Source of the DNA: Clostridia bacterium
GTDB lineage: Bacteria > Bacillota > Clostridia > Christensenellales > Aristaeellaceae
NCBI GenBank assembly: GCA_017551645.1
Contig: JAFZLE010000197.1
Location: 1 to 8,883 of the forward strand
DNA: 8,883 nucleotides
Direction of reading: 5' to 3'
Shown: positions 1-5,638 of the stretch, piece by piece
Layout of the letters: every line of letters begins with the position of its first letter
Position numbering within the stretch: the first letter of the stretch is position 1
Position numbers and translations under genes: made by a program
The notes under the pieces: generated by a model
Databases searched by the model: none
Seen by the model: the letters and a program-made list of their open reading frames with translations, nothing else
What the model was told of the DNA's origin: nothing

Positions 1-1391
1 GTAAGCGACACCGCCTCCGCGATAAGGAATGAGAACCACAGCGCGTCCAGCCCGAACAGCCTGCCCAGCAGCCACGCGGCGGGCAGCAGCGCCAGCAGCT
101 GGCGGCACACGGAGATTATCATGGAATGGGCGGGATTGCCCACCGCCTGGAACACTGAACCCATTATTATGCAGAAGCCCGCCACCGGGAAGTGTACGGC
201 GATTATCCTTAAGCCCCGGGTGCCCAGCTTCATCATTTCCTCCCCCGCGTTGAACAGGTTCAGCAGCGTGCCGGGCATGGTCTCGAACACTATCATGCCT
301 GCGCTCATAATGGCGACGGAAATGTAGACGCTCAGCCTGACCGTAGCCCACACGCGCTGCTTCTGCCTGGCGCCGTAGTTGTAGGAGATGATGGGCACCA
401 TGCCGTTGTTAAGGCCGAACACGGGCATGAATATGAAGGACTGCAGTTTGTAGTACACGCCGAAGAACGCCGTAGCTGCGGTGGTGAAGCCGATAAGGAT
501 CAGGTTCATCAGGTAGTTCATGGCCGAGCCCACGCACTGCATTATTATCGATGGCAGGCCGATCCTGTAGATCTCTTTCACCGTCTGGGTATGCCACCTG
601 AGTTTCTTTATGTGTATGCGCACCTCTTTGACCTGGAAGGACACGAACAGGATAGCCATTATCCCCGCCACGAACTGGCCGATGACCGTGGCTACCGCTG
701 CGCCCGCGACTTCCAGAGAAGGTATGCCCAGCCAGTCCACACCGAATATGAACACCGGGTCCAGCAGGATGTTCGTCACCGCGCCGGACATCTGGCACAG
801 CATGGCGATGCGGCTGCGCCCCGTGGCGGTGAGCATCCTCTCAAACGTGGCCTGCAGGAAGAAACCCATCGACAGACTAAGGCATATGGTGCAGTAACTG
901 GTGCCGTAGGAGATGATCTTGTTTATGCGGGCGACTTCCGTTTCCCTCTCCAGTTCGTCCGCTATCGCCAGGGCGTTGTTCATGGCGGGCCCGTTTATGG
1001 AACGGAAGTAGAAATTGGAGAACGTCAGACCTATCACAGCGAACACCAGCGAAGTGATTATGGATAAAAACAGGCCCGTGTTTGCGCTGCGCTCCGCTTC
1101 GTAGGGCATTTTCGCGCCCAGGTAGCGGCTGAGCATCGCGTTTGTGCCTACCGCCGTGCCGATGCCTATGCCTATCATAAGCGTCTGCAGGGGGAAGGAC
1201 AGGGATACCGCGTTAAGCGCCTCCTCGCTGGACGCCAGTCGGGACACGTACAGGCTGTCCACCACGTTGTACAGCGCCTGCACCAGCATGGACAGCATCA
1301 TGGGCAGCGCGGTGGATATCAGCAGCGGTCGGATGGGCATCGTGCCCATCTTCTCGTCGTGGGAAAGAGTCTTGGCGGGATTCTTCTGCAT
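1..1391 (-). CDS. MATE family efflux transporter (C-terminus cut by window edge)
   Basis: An inner-membrane antiporter of the MATE family (NorM/DinF-like), which exports drugs or metabolites in exchange for Na+ or H+. I translated it by hand: 463 codons are visible with no stop, so the gene runs off the left edge, probably missing only a short tail because the family is usually about 450 residues. The start is the ATG at 1391, preceded by GGAGG five bases upstream. The N-terminus (MQKNPAKTLSHDEKMGTMPI) leads into the typical first helix with LPMMLSMLVQALYNVVDSLY. Further hallmarks are GIGIGTAVGTNAMLSRYLGA after helix 2 and, in the second half, GLPSIIMQCVGSAMNYLMN and NNGMVPIISYNYGARQKQR. The protein is almost entirely hydrophobic helices, as expected for 12 segments. 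The substrate cannot be read from the sequence. It is 147 bp downstream of the HTH-repeat gene on the same strand. The AT-rich stretch at 1424-1470 could hold a promoter, but no convincing -35/-10 pair was found, so regulation by that protein is only a possibility. Confidence 0.93.
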   Translation of the reverse strand, partial: MQKNPAKTLSHDEKMGTMPIRPLLISTALPMMLSMLVQALYNVVDSLYVSRLASSEEALNAVSLSFPLQTLMIGIGIGTAVGTNAMLSRYLGAKMPYEAERSANTGLFLSIITSLVFAVIGLTFSNFYFRSINGPAMNNALAIADELERETEVARINKIISYGTSYCTICLSLSMGFFLQATFERMLTATGRSRIAMLCQMSGAVTNILLDPVFIFGVDWLGIPSLEVAGAAVATVIGQFVAGIMAILFVSFQVKEVRIHIKKLRWHTQTVKEIYRIGLPSIIMQCVGSAMNYLMNLILIGFTTAATAFFGVYYKLQSFIFMPVFGLNNGMVPIISYNYGARQKQRVWATVRLSVYISVAIMSAGMIVFETMPGTLLNLFNAGEEMMKLGTRGLRIIAVHFPVAGFCIIMGSVFQAVGNPAHSMIISVCRQLLALLPAAWLLGRLFGLDALWFSFLIAEAVSL

Positions 1392-1538
1392 TTCGGCCTC
1401 CAATGGAGAAATAGACGAATAGCATTTTACACCCCCGATATTATCTTTATGCGAAAAGAATATTAGCTTTTAGTGAGAAATGGGCGTTTGTGCCGGCGCG
1501 GCGCGCCCTTTGCGTACGCCGAAAGCCTGCCGCTCGGA

Positions 1539-2993
1539 TCACCTCAGCCGCTCAAACACGTTCTTTATATCCTGCGGGCTCAGACGCTCCCCCATCCCCT
1601 GCGCCAGTTCCGCCAGGCAGTCACAGTCGCAGGCGTCAAGCATATGGCGCAGGTTTGCGTCGCTCGCTTTGCCCGAGACCAGCGTCCACAATTCCATAAG
1701 CTCGTCGTCCTCCCAGGCGTCGATCAGACGGTCTATCATTTCGCCGTCCAGCAGCGGATATATCACTTTCGTAAGCTCCGCGAGCTCGTCCTCGTCGCAG
1801 GCGTGTATAAGACGGGCGACATTTTCGCCGTCCAGGCGGTCTTTCAGCGAATAGGCAAGTTTAGGTATCTGATCCTCGTCGCAGGCGTCGATCAGACGGT
1901 CTATCTGCTCGCTGTCCACCATGTCCCTGATCTCGTCCGCCAGGCCTGGCACGACGTCCTCATCGCAGGAGTCGATAAGCTTGGTCACCAGCCTGCGGGA
2001 CAGGCGGTGCTTTATCTCATGCGCCAGCCGGGGTATCTCTTCATCGTCGCAGGCGTCGATCAGTTCCCCGCACAGCCTGTCATCCAGGCGGTCAGCGAAC
2101 ATTTTCGCCAGCCGCGGAATGTCCTCATCGTCCGCGTTCTGTATCAGCGTCTCGACGTCTTTATCGGTAAAGCTCTGCGTTTCGCCGCTTTCATAAGCCG
2201 GCTTCTCTTCCCCGAACATGCGCCTTATATCGCTGAGCTTTTCCTTGAGCCGGTCAAACAGCCTGCCCGCGGACTTGCCCGCCATGAACGGCGCCAGCGC
2301 GATCATCCGCCTTTCGTCACCTTCATCCTCGGACTTGGCCGCGATCTCTTCCAGCACGTCCCCGTCCAGGAAAGGCGCCAGCGCGGCCAGTGTATGGGTG
2401 GGCAGCGCGCCTTCGTTTACGCGCACTATCTCTCCCAGCACTTTGGACGACACGAAGGGCGCCAGCGCCACCAGCGACCTTAAGTCCGACGTGGACGCCA
2501 GTTCCCGCGCAGCTTTGTCCAGGGTCTCCTGGTCCATGAACGGCGCCAGCTTGAGCAGCGACGCCAGGTCACGCCCCGATTTTTTGCTTTCCTGTTCCTG
2601 CTCTTCTTCGTGCGGCTGTTCCGCTTCATCTTTGGTCGGCTGTTCCGCTTCATCTATGGGCGGCTGCCCGGGCCCGGCAGCAGGCGCTTCCGCGGCAGCC
2701 TCTTCTTTATGCTCCGGCGTTCGTATCGCCGGTACGGGCGGTTCCGAAAGCGGCTGCGGCGCATAAGACGCGTCTCCCGAAAGGATGTGGTCCACGGTGG
2801 TATTGAGGGCGTTGGCCAGATCCCTTAGCTTGCCTATGTCCGGCATGCTCGCCCCCCGCTCCCAGGAGGAGACCGCCTGATAGCTTATGCCCAGCCTTTG
2901 CGCCAGACCCGCCTGCGTGTAGCCTGCCTGCTTCCTTAATCGGCTGATCAGCGCGCCGCATTTTTCCATGTCAAAGCCCATGTTGTTTTCCAT
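1539..2993 (-). CDS. XRE-type HTH protein with eleven 28-residue helical repeats, function unknown
   Basis: A 484-residue protein with three parts. Residues 15-71 form a Cro/C1-type (XRE) helix-turn-helix: ISRLRKQAGYTQAGLAQRLG, then the recognition segment ISYQAVSSWERG, then MPDIGKLRDLANALNTTVDH. Residues 74-140 are an acidic, Pro/Gln-rich linker with a tandem DEAEQP octapeptide repeat. Residues 142-253 hold four 28-residue units, each with LAPF (Leu 149, 177, 205, 233). After a short break, residues 276-471 hold seven more 28-residue units centred on LIDACDEDxIPxLA, and residues 472-484 start an eighth. There is no transmembrane segment or signal peptide, so it should be cytoplasmic. The HTH predicts DNA binding. 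The repeats look like an alpha-solenoid (my inference) that could bind a partner protein or hold the dimer. The start ATG has AGGAGGT seven bases upstream, and the stop codon of the small upstream gene lies 12 bp away, so the two are translationally linked. I do not recognise a characterised homologue. It could be a regulator, or a scaffold that kept an HTH. Confidence 0.9.
   Translation of the reverse strand: MENNMGFDMEKCGALISRLRKQAGYTQAGLAQRLGISYQAVSSWERGASMPDIGKLRDLANALNTTVDHILSGDASYAPQPLSEPPVPAIRTPEHKEEAAAEAPAAGPGQPPIDEAEQPTKDEAEQPHEEEQEQESKKSGRDLASLLKLAPFMDQETLDKAARELASTSDLRSLVALAPFVSSKVLGEIVRVNEGALPTHTLAALAPFLDGDVLEEIAAKSEDEGDERRMIALAPFMAGKSAGRLFDRLKEKLSDIRRMFGEEKPAYESGETQSFTDKDVETLIQNADDEDIPRLAKMFADRLDDRLCGELIDACDDEEIPRLAHEIKHRLSRRLVTKLIDSCDEDVVPGLADEIRDMVDSEQIDRLIDACDEDQIPKLAYSLKDRLDGENVARLIHACDEDELAELTKVIYPLLDGEMIDRLIDAWEDDELMELWTLVSGKASDANLRHMLDACDCDCLAELAQGMGERLSPQDIKNVFERLR
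1581..2168 (-). repeat. Seven in-frame 84-bp repeats encoding 28-residue LIDACDED units
   Basis: Seven consecutive units of exactly 84 bp encode residues 276-471 of the HTH protein with no indel. Each unit has the pattern Asp-x-x-x-(Ile/Val/Leu)-x-x-Leu-(Ile/Leu)-Asp-(Ala/Ser)-Cys-Asp-(Glu/Asp)-Asp-x-(Ile/Leu)-Pro-x-Leu-Ala, ending in an Asp-Arg-Leu-like element. A 24-bp stretch is identical at 1714-1737 and 1882-1905, exactly two periods (168 bp) apart, which suggests recent duplication or gene conversion within the array. The first unit (NADDEDIPRLA) and the sixth and seventh (AWEDDELMEL, ACDCDCLAEL) are the most diverged. A thirteen-residue partial unit ends the protein. Confidence 0.93.
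2235..2570 (-). repeat. Four in-frame 84-bp repeats encoding 28-residue LAPF units
   Basis: Four consecutive 28-residue units (residues 142-169, 170-197, 198-225, 226-253 of the HTH protein) each carry a (Leu)-Ala-Pro-Phe-(Met/Val/Leu) core: LKLAPFMD, VALAPFVS, AALAPFLD, IALAPFMA. The spacing of the core is exactly 28 residues. The period is the same as in the downstream LIDACDED array, and both have a Leu-Ala anchor, so I infer that the two arrays are diverged forms of one ancestral unit. The two arrays are separated by residues 254-275, which break the register by 6 residues. Confidence 0.9.
2613..2655 (-). repeat. 24-bp tandem repeat in the acidic linker
   Basis: A 19-bp sequence starting CGGCTGTTCC on the plus strand is identical at 2613-2631 and 2637-2655, a period of 24 bp. 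It encodes the doubled octapeptide DEAEQPTK / DEAEQPHE in the linker between the HTH and the repeat arrays. The first bases of a third copy (CGGCTG) are at 2661. Such repeats can change copy number by slippage without breaking the frame, which would alter linker length only. Confidence 0.85.
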
Positions 2994-3005
2994 ACTATTA
3001 CCTCC

Positions 3006-3206
3006 TCAGTTCCGGCCCGAAAAGAGGCCCGCGATGTACAGTGCCGCCAGTTTGAGCTTCCCTGTCAGTCCGTTTCGCCTCTGCCGCCGCTCGGGCAGAA
3101 GGCTGTACTCTTTTTCTATCCGCGCGGACAGCTCTTCGAGCCTGTCCAGCCTCCACCTTGTTTCAAGCGATAATTCGTCCCATTTTTCCCAGCTGTCGTT
3201 TGACAT
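3006..3206 (-). CDS. Small conserved-looking protein of 66 residues, unknown function
   Basis: A 66-residue protein, MSNDSWEKWDELSLETRWRL at the N-terminus. Residues 4-40 are highly charged and heptad-like (LDRLEELSARIEKEYSLL), suggesting a helical or coiled-coil hairpin. A basic patch (PERRQRRNG) follows, and the C-terminus is a short hydrophobic or amphipathic segment (KLKLAALYIAGLFSG). That tail is too short for a confident membrane span but could touch the membrane. I chose the ATG at 3206 rather than the in-frame ATG at 3233 because GGGAGG lies 9 bases upstream of it, and because the predicted promoter would start transcription at about 3233. The stop TGA overlaps the ribosome binding site of the HTH-repeat gene (TGAGGAGG), 12 bp before its start, so the two are one operon. 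I do not recognise the family. A partner or modulator of the HTH protein is plausible but unproven. Confidence 0.75.
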   Translation of the reverse strand: MSNDSWEKWDELSLETRWRLDRLEELSARIEKEYSLLPERRQRRNGLTGKLKLAALYIAGLFSGRN

Positions 3207-3215
3207 TGCTTCTCG

Positions 3216-3221
3216 CCTCCC
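3216..3221 (-). promoter_or_regulatory. Ribosome binding site that sets the start of the 66-residue protein
   Basis: GGGAGG on the minus strand, nine bases before the ATG at 3206. The longer in-frame ATG at 3233 has no purine-rich sequence in front of it (it is preceded by AAAATCAGGCC), so this site decides for the shorter protein. Confidence 0.7.
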
Positions 3222-3239
3222 TTGCCGGATCATGGCCTG

Positions 3240-3268
3240 ATTTTACGGCGGAAGGGGCAAAAAAGCAA
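3240..3268 (-). promoter_or_regulatory. Predicted sigma-70/SigA promoter of the small protein / HTH operon
   Basis: Minus-strand -35 TTGCTT (3268-3263), a 17-bp spacer, and -10 TAAAAT (3245-3240). The -10 matches the consensus in 5 of 6 positions and the -35 in 3 of 6. Transcription would start at about 3233 and give a leader of roughly 27 nt ahead of the ATG at 3206. This fits the choice of the shorter start. Predicted by eye only. Confidence 0.5.
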
Positions 3269-3311
3269 TCAAATGGCCTTCGAAATCGCTAAAACTGCCT
3301 TTGCACGGCTA

Positions 3312-3332
3312 AACTCAAACAGTGTTTGAGTT
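3312..3332. promoter_or_regulatory. Perfect 21-nt palindrome, candidate operator
   Basis: Two 10-bp arms, AACTCAAACA and TGTTTGAGTT, flank a single central G with no mismatch. It lies between the ispH-rpsA terminator and the predicted promoter of the small protein / HTH operon, centred about 90 bp upstream of the predicted transcription start. It is not GC-rich and is not followed by a T-run in either direction, so it does not look like a terminator. Its size and symmetry fit a dimeric HTH regulator. The nearby XRE-type protein is the obvious candidate, but that link is inference; the distance would suit an upstream activator site or a second, unseen promoter. Only this copy was found in the window. 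Confidence 0.5.
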
Positions 3333-3354
3333 CTCTCAGGCCTCAATCGCAACG

Positions 3355-3385
3355 AAAATGACCGCCCGGCTCGGGCGGTCATTTT
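3355..3385 (-). terminator. Intrinsic terminator of ispH-rpsA
   Basis: Perfect 14-bp arms, AAAATGACCGCCCG (3355-3368) and CGGGCGGTCATTTT (3372-3385), with a 3-nt loop. The hairpin begins 10 bp after the ispH-rpsA stop codon. On the minus strand the stem ends in TTTT, giving the U-tract. The arms are symmetric, so it could also work on the plus strand, where TTTTGCTTT follows. It separates the ispH-rpsA transcript from the small protein / HTH operon. Confidence 0.88.
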
Positions 3386-3395
3386 GCTTTACGGC

Positions 3396-3536
3396 TTATT
3401 CCTCAGCGGGAGCCTCGGCTTCGGGAGCTTCCTCGGCTTCGGGAGCGGCTTCCTCGGCGGGAGCTTCGGCTTCCTGGGCGTACTCGTCGATGGCGTACTC
3501 GTCGGAGATGTCCTCGGTCTCCGCCATGGCCTCGTC
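3396..3536 (-). repeat. Low-complexity stretch encoding the acidic Glu/Ala/Pro tail
   Basis: The last 46 codons and stop of the ispH-rpsA gene consist largely of Glu, Ala and Pro codons (EAEAPAEEAAPEAEEAPEAE and similar). At the DNA level, the plus strand shows recurring units of CTTCGGGAG and CTTCCTCGG between about 3408 and 3482. S1 proteins of many Bacillota end in a variable acidic tail, so this is probably disordered sequence with no catalytic role. Confidence 0.8.
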
Positions 3537-5435
3537 CTCCAGGGCCGCGCGCACAGACAGGCTGATGCGTTTACGCTCGGGATCCACGTCCAGCACCTTC
3601 ACGCGGACGATGTCGCCCACGTTCAGTGCGTCTTCCACCTTGTTGACCCTCTGGGTGGAGCACTGGGAAATGTGCACCAGGCCGTCCAGGCCGCTCTCCA
3701 GCTCCACAAAGGCGCCGAAGGGCTGGATCCTGACCACTTTGCCTTCCACGATGCTGCCTACAGGGTACTTCTCTTCAGCCACGGTCCAGGGCTTGGGCAG
3801 GGTGGCCTTGCGGGACAGGGATACCCTTTCCTTCTCGGGATCCAGGTCCAGTATCTTGACTTCGATCTCATCGCCCACGCTCACCGCGTCGGAGGGATGA
3901 GCCACACGGCCCCAGGACAGGTTGGTCACATGTACCAGGCCGTCTACGCCGCCAACGTCCACAAACGCGCCGAAATCGGTGAGCCTGCGTACGATGCCCT
4001 TTACCACGGCGTCCTTCTCCAGCTTGCTCCAGATCTCCTGCTTGCGGGCAGCAGCTTCTTCCTTGAGCACAGCCTTGCGGGAAGCTACGATGCGCTTCTT
4101 GCTCTTGTCCAGCTCTATGATCTTGAGCTTCATGGGCTTGCCCACGAACTGCTCGATCTTGTCTACATAGTGATTGGCCAGCTGGCTGGCGGGAACGAAG
4201 GTGCGTACACCGCCGATGTCGCACAGCAGGCCGCCCTTGGTGGCTTCCTTGCCTTCGGCTTCAACGTATTCGCCGTTCTCGTACTTGGCTACGATCTCGT
4301 CCCACAGCTTACGGTTGATGATGTTCTTCTGGCTGAGCAGCACGTAGTTGCCGTTGCCGTCGTTGAGCTTCACAACCTCGGCCTCTATCTCGTCGCCCAC
4401 CTTGACATCGCTATCACTCAGATCGTCAGTCTTGATCTGACCGTCCATCTTGTAGCCGGGCAGCTCTACGTTCACACCCTCATCGGTGATCTGCAGCACC
4501 TTCACGGTCACGACCTGACCGGGACGATACTTCTGTAAGGACTCATCCACCTGGGATGCGAAGTCCGCTTCAGGCGCGGCCTGAGGCGCGTTGGCTTCCT
4601 GCTGAACAGGAACGTTGTTCTCGATGTCGTTCATGCGTGTAAAAACCTCCTCATATTTACGGCAGGGCGTTGACGCGCCTGCAGTAATACCTATATTCAA
4701 ACCGGGCGTTACCTCTATCCCGTCCAGATCCTCCGCTCCGGAAACCAGATAAGTTTTCGGGCAGATCTCCTTACAGATCTCGAATAACCGCCGAGTGTTT
4801 GCACTCATCGTGTCGCCCACCACCAGCATAAGCTCGCTTTGGGCGGCTAAGGACCGCGCTTCCGCCTGTCTTTCCTCAGTAGCCCGGCAGACGGTGTTTT
4901 TTACGTCAAGCCCGGGTATTTTTGCTTTCAGGACCGCGGCTATGGCGTTGAACTCCTCGCTTCCCAGGGTGGTCTGGCTTACCAGCAGGGCGTTTTCCAT
5001 GCCCGGAAGCGCCTGGGCTTCCCCGGCGCTTGCCACCACGTAAGCGTCTCCCGCCCGGGATACTATGCCTTTCACTTCGGGGTGTGACGCCTGCCCCGCC
5101 ACTATGACGGCGCAGCCCTCGTCTTTCGCCTTCTCCACCATTTTGTGGATGGCGGCGACGTAGGGACAGGTGGCGTCGATCACCAGACAGCGCGCTTCGG
5201 CCAGCAGGTATTCCTGCAAGGTGACCCCGTGGGAGCGGATTATCAGCCTGCCGCCTTCGGGGACGTCGCGGGGCGTTTCCACTGCCCTTATGCCCGCCTT
5301 TTCCAGGTCTCTGACCGCGTCCGTGTTGTGTATCAGCGGACCCAGCGAACACGCGGGAGCGGCCTTGAACGCCATGTCCATGGCGCGTTTTACGCCGAAA
5401 CACCAGCCCGCGGAAACCGCAACCCTTACAGGCAT
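3396..5435 (-). CDS. ispH-rpsA: Bifunctional HMBPP reductase (IspH) / 30S ribosomal protein S1
   Basis: A 679-residue fusion. Residues 1-267 are IspH (LytB), the last enzyme of the MEP pathway, which reduces HMBPP to IPP and DMAPP with a [4Fe-4S] cluster. The cluster cysteines are Cys12 (AGWCFGVKRA), Cys90 (DATCPYV) and Cys183 (NTVCRATEERQ). Substrate-pocket residues are also present: His36, His69 (SHGVT), His118-Pro-Glu120 (the catalytic Glu), Gln-Thr-Thr 154-156, Ser211-x-Asn213 and Ser255. Residues about 304-371, 388-455, 473-543 and 558-629 are four S1 RNA-binding domains; the last two are the most canonical (DFGAFVDVGGVDGLVHVTNL and PFGAFVELESGLDGLVHISQ). Residues 633-679 are an acidic Glu/Ala/Pro tail. 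The fusion is known in Clostridia; the S1 part may aid mRNA binding by ribosomes. The start ATG has AAAGGG eight bases upstream. Both halves look intact. The gene is divergent from the methyltransferase gene, with a 200-bp gap. Confidence 0.97.
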   Translation of the reverse strand: MPVRVAVSAGWCFGVKRAMDMAFKAAPACSLGPLIHNTDAVRDLEKAGIRAVETPRDVPEGGRLIIRSHGVTLQEYLLAEARCLVIDATCPYVAAIHKMVEKAKDEGCAVIVAGQASHPEVKGIVSRAGDAYVVASAGEAQALPGMENALLVSQTTLGSEEFNAIAAVLKAKIPGLDVKNTVCRATEERQAEARSLAAQSELMLVVGDTMSANTRRLFEICKEICPKTYLVSGAEDLDGIEVTPGLNIGITAGASTPCRKYEEVFTRMNDIENNVPVQQEANAPQAAPEADFASQVDESLQKYRPGQVVTVKVLQITDEGVNVELPGYKMDGQIKTDDLSDSDVKVGDEIEAEVVKLNDGNGNYVLLSQKNIINRKLWDEIVAKYENGEYVEAEGKEATKGGLLCDIGGVRTFVPASQLANHYVDKIEQFVGKPMKLKIIELDKSKKRIVASRKAVLKEEAAARKQEIWSKLEKDAVVKGIVRRLTDFGAFVDVGGVDGLVHVTNLSWGRVAHPSDAVSVGDEIEVKILDLDPEKERVSLSRKATLPKPWTVAEEKYPVGSIVEGKVVRIQPFGAFVELESGLDGLVHISQCSTQRVNKVEDALNVGDIVRVKVLDVDPERKRISLSVRAALEDEAMAETEDISDEYAIDEYAQEAEAPAEEAAPEAEEAPEAEAPAEE
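4632..4652 (-). promoter_or_regulatory. Possible internal ribosome binding site at the IspH/S1 boundary
   Basis: On the minus strand GAGGAGGT (4652-4645) is followed 10 bases later by the in-frame ATG of Met268 (4634-4632), exactly where IspH ends and the S1 linker begins. AGGAGGT is a near-perfect match to the 16S rRNA 3' end. Initiation here would give a free S1 protein of 412 residues. The caution is that GAG GAG GTT encodes Glu-Glu-Val, which is common at the C-terminus of stand-alone IspH, so the motif may be coincidental. The spacing is slightly long. Confidence 0.35.
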
Positions 5436-5635
5436 CTTTCATGCCCTTTCAGAAAGACATTTTTAGCATAATTTATTTCTCTACGGCTATTTTCGATTCC
5501 TGCAATAAAAAACGGATTAATCATAATTTAACATCGTTTTCGTGGGATTGCGCCGTGATCGGCAGGATGGTATAATGTACTTACTTCTGCCGCAGGCGAT
5601 GTATCTCGCCGGGGCATACTTTTGGGAGGCAGCCG
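5436..5635. other. Divergent intergenic region between ispH-rpsA and the methyltransferase gene
   Basis: AT-rich 200-bp gap between two divergent genes. The plus-strand promoter of the methyltransferase gene is clear (5548-5576). For ispH-rpsA the best minus-strand candidate is TCGAAA - 17 bp - AATTAT, ending near 5475; it is weak and I do not call it. No riboswitch-like or small-RNA structure was recognised. Confidence 0.5.
5548..5576 (+). promoter_or_regulatory. Predicted sigma-70/SigA promoter of the methyltransferase gene
   Basis: -35 TTGCGC (5548-5553), a 17-bp spacer, and a perfect -10 TATAAT (5571-5576). The predicted start is about 5583, giving a leader of about 53 nt before the TTG start codon. 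No operator-like palindrome was seen around it. Confidence 0.7.
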
Positions 5636-5638
5636 TTG
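5624..5638 (+). promoter_or_regulatory. Ribosome binding site that supports a TTG start
   Basis: GGGAGG (5624-5629), six bases, then TTG (5636-5638). No ATG or GTG in the frame lies at a better distance, and the residues after the TTG ([11 protein letters not shown]) already match the usual N-terminus of the methyltransferase family. This makes TTG the likely start. Confidence 0.75.

Noticed and set aside
1482..1508. GC-rich inverted repeats (GGCGC/GCGCC and GGGCG/CGCCC) after the HTH-repeat gene, considered as its terminator
   Set aside because: No T-run follows on the minus strand and the stems are only 5 bp, so I cannot support an intrinsic terminator. The HTH gene may read through toward the MATE gene.
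1539..2168. The long regular 84-bp repeats considered as a CRISPR array or non-coding satellite
   Set aside because: The period is a multiple of three, the frame is open throughout, and the units are diverged at the DNA level but constrained at the protein level. They are coding repeats.
1473..2483. A 336-codon open frame on the plus strand with periodic VAGVDQ motifs
   Set aside because: The periodicity is the antisense image of the 84-bp repeats of the HTH protein, in the same codon register. No ribosome binding site or promoter precedes it.
3006..3233. Longer 75-residue version of the small protein starting at 3233
   Set aside because: No ribosome binding site precedes that ATG, and the predicted transcription start lies at about the same position. 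The ATG at 3206 has GGGAGG.
3322..3900. Ser/Ala-rich frame on the plus strand opposite the S1 acidic tail
   Set aside because: Composition reflects the complement of Glu/Ala/Pro codons; no coding signals of its own.
3384..4538. A 384-codon open frame on the plus strand opposite ispH-rpsA
   Set aside because: Codon-register antisense image of the S1 part, which is certain from its domains. The product is a His/Leu/Val-rich artefact.
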